A DNA stretch of 17,904 nt from an uncultured Flavobacterium sp. (lineage in GTDB: Bacteria; Bacteroidota; Bacteroidia; Flavobacteriales; Flavobacteriaceae). The notes under the pieces are model-generated. The model saw nothing but the letters and a program-made list of their open reading frames with translations, searched no databases and was not told the origin of the DNA. The stretch is taken from NCBI GenBank assembly GCA_946480635.1, contig CAMLKV010000005.1, forward strand, positions 1-17,904, in the 5' to 3' direction. Every line of letters starts with the position of its first letter. Position 1 is the first letter of the stretch. Made by a program: the position numbers and the translations under genes. Positions 7,548 through 13,932 of the stretch are shown in pieces.

Positions 7548-8480
7548 ATGAGACCAGCTTTTAGACCTAATTTTAAAGAATTAATAGATCCAAGTTTGCT
7601 AATTACCGTAGCAATTTTATTGCTTTTGGGTACCATTCTGACTATGTTTTTTACAGATAAGGTAAAAAACTATAAAACAGAATACAAAACGAGATATTAT
7701 ATATACTTATTCTCGGCTATTTTAGTGTTTACTTTGGTTTCATTTCTAGGACAATCAAAAACAATTAATTCATTGTTTGGGGAATTCGTTTTTTATCAAA
7801 TACTTCTTTTTGGTTTAGGTGGATTGCATGTAATTATTTACAGAACCTATTTGGGTAAATTCGGATTAGATAATATTTGGCTAGAAGGTATTTATAATTT
7901 ATTAATCGCTGTTTTTGGAACAATACCTTTTCTGTTGCTTTATACTTATATGAATGGAATAACTTTTACATTCAGTATAGTTTCAAGTATAATAATGTTT
8001 TTAGTACCTACTTGGATTTACTCGACGTTTAAATCATCTATTTCTATTCCTGCAAAAATATACAAGACTTGGCCATTTCCTGAGTTTGGAACTTTCTCTG
8101 AACCAAAAGATGATGAGTTTAGGGATATGGTTGTAATAACATTTGTTTTCTATAAAAATCCACATTCTAGCATTAGGACTGAATTTAGAGCAAAATCACC
8201 AATTCGTATGGATTTTGGTCGTTTGTTTTATCATTTTGTTAATGATTACAACACAAGAAATGCAGACAGCCCCATTGAGTTGCTAGATGAACTAGGAAAT
8301 CCTCAGCATTGGGTTTTTTATTTAAAACCTAATTGGTATGGAGTATCAAAATATATTGATCCAGATTTAACAATGTATATGAACGGTATTCAGGAAGATA
8401 GTACTGTGATATGTCTAAGAACTAGACCAATTAATGAAGAAAATTGGCAACAAGAATGGTTAGTGCCTCAGAATAGTTAA
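7548..8480 (+). CDS. tssN: TssN, multi-pass membrane protein of the T6SSiii membrane complex
   Basis: The 310-residue product has five predicted membrane segments in the first half (about 16-35, 50-68, 80-98, 113-134 and 139-161). A soluble cytoplasmic half of about 140 residues follows, starting WPFPEFGTFSEPKDDEFRDM and containing AKSPIRMDFGRLFYHFVNDY and HWVFYLKPNWYG. This architecture is that of TssN, which is specific to Bacteroidota T6SS and has been reported to connect the membrane complex to the baseplate. The start ATG follows the tssG stop after one base, and tssK follows 21 bases downstream, placing the connector between two baseplate genes. No TssJ, TssL or TssM homologue is present, in keeping with the subtype. 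Confidence 0.9.
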   Translation: MRPAFRPNFKELIDPSLLITVAILLLLGTILTMFFTDKVKNYKTEYKTRYYIYLFSAILVFTLVSFLGQSKTINSLFGEFVFYQILLFGLGGLHVIIYRTYLGKFGLDNIWLEGIYNLLIAVFGTIPFLLLYTYMNGITFTFSIVSSIIMFLVPTWIYSTFKSSISIPAKIYKTWPFPEFGTFSEPKDDEFRDMVVITFVFYKNPHSSIRTEFRAKSPIRMDFGRLFYHFVNDYNTRNADSPIELLDELGNPQHWVFYLKPNWYGVSKYIDPDLTMYMNGIQEDSTVICLRTRPINEENWQQEWLVPQNS

Positions 8481-8501
8481 TCATAAGTAAGAAAAGAAGA
8501 T

Positions 8502-9668
8502 ATGTTAGAAAAAATGAATCATTTTCCTGTCAATTGGGTAGACGGAATGAAAATTAACAAATCCCATTTCATCGCAATGCAAGATCATATGAGTGATGTT
8601 GTAAGAGATGCAATTGGGACACAAATGACTCCAATAAATTATGGACTACTTCCTTTTGGTACTTCAGGGGAATCAGTTAAAATTTCACTGGTTATTGATA
8701 ATCATAAATTATTAAGAGTAAAGGTAGAAGAATGTCATGCAATCACTCCTAATGGATGCAGAATCGATATTAGTGGTAATAATGCCCATATGCTAAACAT
8801 GGAAATGCCATATCCAGAAGCAGTATATGAGTTAGATTACGATCAAGATATGGTTCTATTAGCAAATGTTTCGGTTAATTTATTTGATAAAAGACCTTTT
8901 GGAGATCCTGATCCTAATGAGAATCCTCCAAGGTATCCAAATGTCATTCCTACCTTTAATCTTAATCTTATTCCTGAGAAAAATGTTGATAGTATGCATG
9001 GAGGTTATCACTTGACTCTTGGAAAAATAATAATAAACAGAAACGAAAGTTACTTAATGGCTGATTATATTCCACCAAGTACTTCAGTTCAAAGTCATCA
9101 AAAGTTAATTGATATTCATACAAAAATTGATCGCTTTTTTGGACAATTAGAATTGTATTCGGTTCAAATTTCTCAAAAGATTAATCGTAAAAATCAATCA
9201 AATGAATTGGCAATAATTATTTTGGACTTATGTCAAAAAATTATAACCTATTTAGGAAATAATATCAATTCATTCAGATGGTTCACAATTTCACAACCAC
9301 CAGCTTATATGTTTGATACTGTTATTGCTTTAGCTAGAATAATGAAAAACTATATCGATTCTAAATCAGGAGCAGGTAAAGAAGAGCTTTTAAATTATAT
9401 AGCAGAATGGTGTGGTGTTAGTCAGGGTGATTTTGAAGTTATGTTTACCGATTTAGTAAATGTTGGTTACAATCATACTCAAATTGATAAAACCGCTAAG
9501 AAAACACTTCATTTTATGAATATAATTAGTGAATTGTTTACAACACTTAATCATTTGGATTACATAGGAAAACGAAAAGATAACGGAATTTTTGTTAAAG
9601 AAAGATTGGAGTTAGAAAGTGTTGCTTTGGATACTTCAAAACGTAGTAGAACATTTTTAGAAGATTAA
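8502..9668 (+). CDS. tssK: TssK, T6SS baseplate-to-membrane adaptor
   Basis: The 388-residue soluble protein opens with HFPVNWVDGMKINKSHF, the Bacteroidota version of the TssK N-terminal signature (W-x-x-G-M-x-[LI]-x-x-x-H-F). A beta-rich shell-like domain covers roughly 30-200, including GLLPFGTSGESVKISL and the loop RPFGDPDPNENPPRYPNVIP. A helical middle and C-terminal part follows (about 205-388), which in the family forms the trimer stalk and head. TssK trimers dock the baseplate onto the membrane complex, here presumably through TssN, whose gene is immediately upstream. The gene is within the operon, 6 bases before tssO. ATG codons at residues 1 and 5 are both possible starts; the first is kept because it lies closest after the upstream stop. 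Confidence 0.9.
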   Translation: MLEKMNHFPVNWVDGMKINKSHFIAMQDHMSDVVRDAIGTQMTPINYGLLPFGTSGESVKISLVIDNHKLLRVKVEECHAITPNGCRIDISGNNAHMLNMEMPYPEAVYELDYDQDMVLLANVSVNLFDKRPFGDPDPNENPPRYPNVIPTFNLNLIPEKNVDSMHGGYHLTLGKIIINRNESYLMADYIPPSTSVQSHQKLIDIHTKIDRFFGQLELYSVQISQKINRKNQSNELAIIILDLCQKIITYLGNNINSFRWFTISQPPAYMFDTVIALARIMKNYIDSKSGAGKEELLNYIAEWCGVSQGDFEVMFTDLVNVGYNHTQIDKTAKKTLHFMNIISELFTTLNHLDYIGKRKDNGIFVKERLELESVALDTSKRSRTFLED

Positions 9669-9674
9669 TAGAAT

Positions 9675-10190
9675 ATGGAAGTTTTAAATAAAAAGGAAAG
9701 AGCAAAATCTTTCTTAGCTTTTTTATGTGTTTTTGGACTTACAATGGCAGTAATAATTGGAGCAATTTTTTTCGATTACTACTTACCATGGAAAGAAAAT
9801 AGTGAATTGAAAAAAGATAATGAGATGATGAGTAGAGAATTCATGTTTCAAGAAGAATTTGCAAAAAACATGGAAGATTTAAAATCATCAATTGATTCTT
9901 TGAATGCCCCTGGTCAAGATTTTTACTACAATCAGCAAAAAGCTATTTCGACTATTATCAGTATGCAACAATCTATCCCTACGAAAGATAGTTTGATGAG
10001 GGATAATATGTATGATAACATCATTCTTACTAACAGACAATTGATAGATGCTAAAAAAAGTATTCAAATGATGGGGGAAAGTAAAGAAGAAATGGATAAG
10101 CTTTTGCAACAGATTGAAACATATAAAAGTGAACTAGAAATAGTTAAGCGTGACTTAGAAGTTTGTCGTCAAATAAACAAAGCGAATTAA
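9675..10190 (+). CDS. tssO: TssO, single-pass membrane protein of the T6SSiii membrane complex
   Basis: The 171-residue product has a short basic N-terminus (MEVLNKKERAKS), one membrane helix (about 13-33) and a long helical, charged periplasmic part rich in Lys, Glu, Met and Gln. The C-terminal stretch around 125-165 looks like a coiled coil (EEMDKLLQQIETYKSELEIV). Size, topology and position between tssK and tssB match TssO of Bacteroidota T6SS. It is expected to oligomerise in the inner membrane with TssN and the PKD protein. The gene starts 6 bases after tssK; a 31-base gap then precedes the sheath genes. Confidence 0.88.
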   Translation: MEVLNKKERAKSFLAFLCVFGLTMAVIIGAIFFDYYLPWKENSELKKDNEMMSREFMFQEEFAKNMEDLKSSIDSLNAPGQDFYYNQQKAISTIISMQQSIPTKDSLMRDNMYDNIILTNRQLIDAKKSIQMMGESKEEMDKLLQQIETYKSELEIVKRDLEVCRQINKAN

Positions 10191-10221
10191 ATAGTATTAT
10201 TAATAATCAAATTGAAATCTT

Positions 10222-10662
10222 ATGTTATCAAATTATGGAATTGGAGGAAATGAGGTAAAATTAGATGCTAGCGAAGCAATTCTAGAAATCCCTCAAAACA
10301 GAACTTTAATTGCTCAAAAACTTACTGGAGATTCTCCTGTAAAACCTGAGCTAGTTGAAGGCTTAACAAATGTTGAACAAGTGTTTGCTCACTATAAACC
10401 AACTGCAAAAGTTTCTTTTGAAGATGCTGACGGAGCAACTAAAAATGAGGAATTAAAATTTAACAACCTTGGAGATTTTGGAGTTAAAGGTATTACTGCT
10501 CAAAGTAAATTTTTAACAAATATGGAAACTGAAAAAGATCAGTACCAAAAAATTATCAAACAGTTAAAAACTAACAAAATTCTTAAAAGTGCTCTAGAAA
10601 ATCCCGATGCTAAAAAGGCTCTTTTAGAGACAATTGAAGAATTAATTTCTGAATTAAAATAA
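10222..10662 (+). CDS. tssB: TssB, small subunit of the contractile sheath
   Basis: The 146-residue soluble protein is the VipA-like sheath subunit of the Bacteroidota T6SS. Visible marks are the start MLSNYGIGGNEVKLDASEA, the conserved NLGDFGVKGI segment near the middle, and a helical C-terminus (KALLETIEELISELK) of the type that interlocks with TssC in sheath strands. Length is typical. It is followed after 29 bases by tssC, its obligate partner. The codon pattern shifts slightly toward C-ending codons for Asn and Phe, often seen in strongly expressed flavobacterial genes. No separate promoter was seen in the 31-base gap upstream. Confidence 0.92.
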   Translation: MLSNYGIGGNEVKLDASEAILEIPQNRTLIAQKLTGDSPVKPELVEGLTNVEQVFAHYKPTAKVSFEDADGATKNEELKFNNLGDFGVKGITAQSKFLTNMETEKDQYQKIIKQLKTNKILKSALENPDAKKALLETIEELISELK

Positions 10663-10691
10663 GAATTACAAAACACTAAAAAATAAACATT

Positions 10692-12059
10692 ATGTCTAAA
10701 GAACAACTACAAGCTCAAAATGCAGATGCTGCTGTATTAGAGCCAAAAAAGAAAGAAGTTGGGGTTAAAATAAGTGCAGAGAAATTAGCCAAATATGGAG
10801 GTTTTGATTTGTTAGAGACTTCAATTGAGGGTGCTCAAAATATGAACCCTGATAGAAAAGCGCGTCGTCAAATCTTTATGAGCGAAGCTAACAAAGAAGG
10901 GGAGAGAGAAACTCTTAAAAAAACACTTCAAATGTGGGCTAACGTTTTAAAAGAAAACGAATCATTAACTGATATGGTTGCTCAATGCGAAGATAAAAGT
11001 AAAGTAGCAGAGGAAACTTTACTTAAAAATTTAGCAATCGCTATCCACGAAACAAAAGAATTAGAGCAATCGTATAGAACAATTGGTTTATTCTACAAAA
11101 ATACAGAGACTGACAAAGTTAAAAATGTAACTATTGTTAATGCTGAATTAGATCAATTACAAGACTTAGATAATACTCGTTTTATCGACGCAATTCATAA
11201 TGAATTAGTGGATAACTACGATCGTTTAGACTTAAAAAATAACTACGGATTGTTAGTAATTCCTGGTTATTTAGGAAGTAATAAAGTTGTTGAAAAATGG
11301 GCTAAAATCGCTCACGAAAACAAAGTAATGTTAGTAACTGACTTCGCACATCTTGATGAACCGGATGATGTAATGGAAATGTTTGATGCTGCTTATTTGA
11401 CTGGTGGAGATATTTATCGTTCAAACGTATTGATGACTTGTAACTGGTTAGTTGGTAGAGGTAAATTTGATGTTGTAGGTGAATCTGAAGATTTATTTAT
11501 CCCACCATCTGCTGCTCTTGCTGGTAAAATTTACAAAACGTTAATGTCTCAAGTTACTGCTGGTAAGAAATTTGGTGGAATTAATGAGGTTGATGGAGTT
11601 CGCTTTGATTTAAAGAAAAGTGAAATTGCTAACTTAGAAAACATGGGATTAATTCCTATGGTTAATGAATACGGTAAAGTAATGGCTTTCTCTGGTAAGA
11701 CATTATTTAACGGTGACAACTTAGGGTTACAAACATATTCTGTAGTTCGTGTTTTCGATTACGTTACTAAAGTATTAATGGATTTCTTAAACAGAAGAGC
11801 TTTCGAGAACTTTACAGCTAAAACAAGAAAAGAAATCATGGGACAAATTGTTCAATTTTTAGATGGTATCACTGGTCCAGATAAATTAATTGAAAATTTT
11901 GAAATTAAAAGATTTGAACAAGATCCTATCCAAAAGGATAGAATCTATCTTGATATTCATATGAAACCATATTTTCCAGCTAAAAACTTTATGATCAAAA
12001 TGGAAGGTCAAAAAGGTGATGATGGTACTGATTGGGATACTGAATATGAGCAAAAATAA
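10692..12059 (+). CDS. tssC: TssC, large subunit of the contractile sheath
   Basis: The 455-residue soluble protein is the VipB-like sheath subunit. Landmarks: an N-terminal variable arm with AEKLAKYGGFDLLETSIEGA, the core segment NNYGLLVIPGYLGSNKVVEK, ETYPE-like sheath core around TGGDIYRSNVLMTCNWLVGR, the DLFIPPSAALAGKIY segment, a nucleus around YSVVRVFDYVTKVLMDFLNR, and a C-terminal DIHMKPYFPAKNFMIKM strand. The arm and handshake region join TssB to form the outer sheath whose contraction drives Hcp-VgrG outward, and which ClpV later unfolds. Codon use (more AAC, TTC, CGT) suggests high expression. It is the last gene of the operon and is followed after 14 bases by a strong terminator. 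Confidence 0.95.
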   Translation: MSKEQLQAQNADAAVLEPKKKEVGVKISAEKLAKYGGFDLLETSIEGAQNMNPDRKARRQIFMSEANKEGERETLKKTLQMWANVLKENESLTDMVAQCEDKSKVAEETLLKNLAIAIHETKELEQSYRTIGLFYKNTETDKVKNVTIVNAELDQLQDLDNTRFIDAIHNELVDNYDRLDLKNNYGLLVIPGYLGSNKVVEKWAKIAHENKVMLVTDFAHLDEPDDVMEMFDAAYLTGGDIYRSNVLMTCNWLVGRGKFDVVGESEDLFIPPSAALAGKIYKTLMSQVTAGKKFGGINEVDGVRFDLKKSEIANLENMGLIPMVNEYGKVMAFSGKTLFNGDNLGLQTYSVVRVFDYVTKVLMDFLNRRAFENFTAKTRKEIMGQIVQFLDGITGPDKLIENFEIKRFEQDPIQKDRIYLDIHMKPYFPAKNFMIKMEGQKGDDGTDWDTEYEQK

Positions 12060-12073
12060 TTGATTGTTACTTG

Positions 12074-12101
12074 AAAAAAGGGATTGTAAAATCCCTTTTT
12101 T
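12074..12101 (+). terminator. Intrinsic terminator after tssC
   Basis: A perfect 12-base stem (AAAAAAGGGATT at 12074-12085, complement at 12090-12101) with a four-base loop GTAA has a G/C core and ends in a run of T. It closes the tssQ-tssC operon. Confidence 0.85.
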
Positions 12102-12118
12102 ATTAATCTTTAAAAGTT

Positions 12119-12655
12119 ATGCAGAATCATATACTTAAAATCATTGTAATTTGTTTTCTAACCTTTTTTTCTATTGAATCTAATGCGCAAATGTCTCATA
12201 AAGATTCGTTACGCATTCGATGTAAAAACAGAGTAAAGGTTGCTAGAAGCAAAGAAAATTTTCTTGATAAAAAAGCCTATGCTTACACAGAACCATATTA
12301 CTTTAAGGTTTATAATACTGATCCAGATTATATTTCTTTCCAATTGGGTAAACGCAAAGGCTCTAAAGTATTTCTATATATCAAACTTTTCTCTTTCAAT
12401 GCATGTATTAAGAAAGATGATGTTGTTGAGTTGACTTTTGTTAACGATGATAAATATGAACTGATTAATAAATATCAAGTTAACTGTGAGGGATATATAG
12501 TTGTTGAATTAAGAGGATATGACATTAAGTATATTAAAAAGAGTCTTATAAAAGGTTTTATGATTCATACATATCAAAAGGATTATGAATTTAGAGTTGA
12601 TAATAAGACTGCCAAACAAATAAATGAAGACATTCAATGTCTAAAAAAATATTAA
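12119..12655 (+). CDS. Unrecognised secreted protein between tssC and hcp
   Basis: The 178-residue product has a signal peptide (hydrophobic IIVICFLTFF, probable cleavage after SNA at residue 23) and no lipobox. The mature part is rich in Lys and Tyr with alternating hydrophobic strands (YFKVYNTDPDYISFQLG, SKVFLYIKLFSF, YIVVELRGYDIKYIKK), suggesting a small beta-rich periplasmic or exported domain. Three or more cysteines in the mature part could pair. I do not recognise a family. It stands alone: 17 bases after the tssC terminator, with no visible promoter and a weak A/T hairpin after it. Position inside the T6SS locus suggests an accessory role or an immunity function, but nothing in the sequence proves either. 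Confidence 0.75.
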   Translation: MQNHILKIIVICFLTFFSIESNAQMSHKDSLRIRCKNRVKVARSKENFLDKKAYAYTEPYYFKVYNTDPDYISFQLGKRKGSKVFLYIKLFSFNACIKKDDVVELTFVNDDKYELINKYQVNCEGYIVVELRGYDIKYIKKSLIKGFMIHTYQKDYEFRVDNKTAKQINEDIQCLKKY

Positions 12656-12662
12656 TTATAAG

Positions 12663-12686
12663 AAAAATATTACATAATATTTTTTT
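12663..12686 (+). terminator. Weak A/T-only hairpin after the secreted-protein gene
   Basis: A 9-base perfect stem (AAAAATATT at 12663-12671, complement at 12676-12684) with loop ACAT is followed by T residues. The stem has no G/C pairs, so it would be a weak terminator. Confidence 0.45.
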
Positions 12687-12687
12687 A

Positions 12688-12952
12688 TTTGAAATATAAT
12701 TCTTACAATTGTATTGATATTTATTATCTGATTGGTGTATTATTATTTAACATTAAATTCAAGTACAGATGAATAGAATTAAGACTTCGCATTTTACGAA
12801 TAGCTGATATTCTTTTTCAGCTAGTTGATTTTCAGAAAAAAAATAGTATTTCAAAAAGAGATGGTTGTGAAAACCATTGAGTTCAAGGCGTGATTGTATG
12901 CTTTGTGGAATTGTATTGTCTTTATTTATTAATTATTTAAATATTTTTTATT
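12688..12952 (+). promoter_or_regulatory. Gene-free leader upstream of hcp with small hairpins
   Basis: About 265 bases precede hcp without a convincing gene. The sequence TTCTTACAATT at 12700-12710 is identical to 5776-5786 in the divergent T6SS promoter region. Two small perfect hairpins follow: a 7-base stem at 12801-12807/12817-12823 and a 6-base stem at 12861-12866/12872-12877. I found no exact TAnnTTTG promoter element, so the transcript start is undetermined, but an independent promoter is expected because a terminator-like hairpin lies upstream and Hcp is needed in large amounts. Confidence 0.4.
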
Positions 12953-13339
12953 ATGTCATTTAAAGCAAGATTAAGCGTTGGAGGAAAAGAATTCAACGTA
13001 TTGAATGTAAACTATGGTTTATTTCAAGAGACAGACGCAACAGGACGTCCATCTACAGTAACAAGAGGAGGTAAAATCGAATTAACTATTGAAGGTACAG
13101 GTTCTACAGAGTTATTCGAGTGGATGACAAACAGTTTTGAGCGCAAAGACGGAAGCGTTAAATTCTTCAAAAGAGATAGCGATGCTACGTTAAAAGAATT
13201 AAAATTCACTGAAGGTTATTTAGTAAAACACAGAGAAAACTTTGATTCTACAGGAGTAAATCCATTAACAGAATCGTTCACTATTTCGGCAAGAAAAATC
13301 GAAATGGGAACAGGAGTTTACGAAAACGAATGGGTATAA
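12953..13339 (+). CDS. hcp: Hcp/TssD inner-tube protein, first copy
   Basis: The 128-residue soluble protein is the Bacteroidota type of Hcp (TssD). It begins MSFKARLSVGGKEFNVL, has the TRGGKIELTIEGTGS and FEWMTNSF segments, KFFKRDSDATLKELKF in the middle, and the ending FTISARKIEMGTGVYENEW. Hcp hexamers stack to form the tube expelled by sheath contraction, and also act as chaperones for small cargo. Codon choice (GTA, AAC, TTC, GGA) is more selective than in neighbours, consistent with strong expression. It has a long untranslated leader, and a hairpin element separates it from the second hcp. It is probably the main structural Hcp, being the one with the more typical sequence. Confidence 0.92.
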   Translation: MSFKARLSVGGKEFNVLNVNYGLFQETDATGRPSTVTRGGKIELTIEGTGSTELFEWMTNSFERKDGSVKFFKRDSDATLKELKFTEGYLVKHRENFDSTGVNPLTESFTISARKIEMGTGVYENEWV

Positions 13340-13380
13340 TCTGTCAAGGGATTATAATAGTATAAGTTCTTATTTGTGAT

Positions 13381-13430
13381 GTCGGAATGCGTAGGGATAA
13401 AGGCCCCAAACTTTATCCCTCAATTTCGAC
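13381..13430 (+). terminator. Two-tier hairpin between the two hcp genes
   Basis: An inner perfect 10-base stem (AGGGATAAAG at 13393-13402, complement at 13411-13420) with loop GCCCCAAA is enclosed by a second stem (GTCGGAA at 13381-13387 with TTTCGAC at 13424-13430, one G-T pair). There is no clear T-run after it, so it may act as a partial terminator or as a transcript-stabilising or processing element that lowers expression of the downstream hcp-vgrG genes relative to the first hcp. Confidence 0.55.
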
Positions 13431-13463
13431 AAATTTTATAACACTCACCTTAAAGTAAATAGT

Positions 13464-13859
13464 ATGTCTTTTTTAGCAAAATTGGAATTAGATGGGGAAA
13501 CCTATAATGTATTAGAATTTGACCTTCACATCACCCAAGAAGTAGATCATAACGGTAAGCCTCAAACCATAGCTCAAGGAGGTAATATTAGACTGGTGGT
13601 AGAATCGACCAAAAGTGTTGATTTTATGAAATGGATGATTAGCAGCACCCAGACAAAAAATGGTAAAATCACCTTTTTTAGACGTGATGCGATGTCAAAA
13701 ATGAAAGAATTAAAATTCGAGAAAGCCTTTTGTGTGAATTTTCATGAAAGCTTTCGATCAAACAACGAAGTACCTATGCAAATAGAGATGCTTCTTTCGG
13801 CTAAAGATATCGATTTCAGCGGAGCTGTATTGGGTAAACCTTGGTCATTGGATTTATAA
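13464..13859 (+). CDS. hcp: Hcp/TssD inner-tube protein, divergent second copy
   Basis: The 131-residue protein aligns with the first Hcp end to end: MSFLAKLELDGETYNVLEF, AQGGNIRLVVESTKS, KWMISSTQTKNGKITFFRRD and MKELKF. It differs in the central and C-terminal loops (NFHESFRSNNEVPMQIEMLL, then AVLGKPWSLDL), and by eye well under half of the positions are identical. It lies 73 bases upstream of vgrG, so it may be matched to this spike and its cargo, either as an adaptor ring below VgrG or as a carrier for a specific effector. Its base composition is closer to vgrG than to the core operon. A tube protein role is certain from family; the specialised role is inference. Confidence 0.88.
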   Translation: MSFLAKLELDGETYNVLEFDLHITQEVDHNGKPQTIAQGGNIRLVVESTKSVDFMKWMISSTQTKNGKITFFRRDAMSKMKELKFEKAFCVNFHESFRSNNEVPMQIEMLLSAKDIDFSGAVLGKPWSLDL

Positions 13860-13885
13860 TCCAACCTAAATTTAGAAAATTACAC

Positions 13886-13906
13886 AAGTCAAAGTTCTTT
13901 TGACTT
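13886..13906 (+). other. Small hairpin between the second hcp and vgrG
   Basis: A perfect 8-base stem (AAGTCAAA at 13886-13893, complement at 13899-13906) with loop GTTCT has only a mixed A/T sequence after it rather than a T-run. It could attenuate or process the hcp-vgrG message. Confidence 0.4.
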
Positions 13907-13932
13907 TAAATTATATATAAAAACATAAGCCC

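Noticed and set aside
12240..12434. 64-codon plus-strand open frame overlapping the secreted-protein gene
   Set aside because: It is in another frame of a larger gene that has a clear signal peptide.
12890..12910. TATGCTTTG as a promoter -7 element for hcp
   Set aside because: It does not fit TAnnTTTG exactly (one extra base), and I could not pair it convincingly with an upstream TTG.
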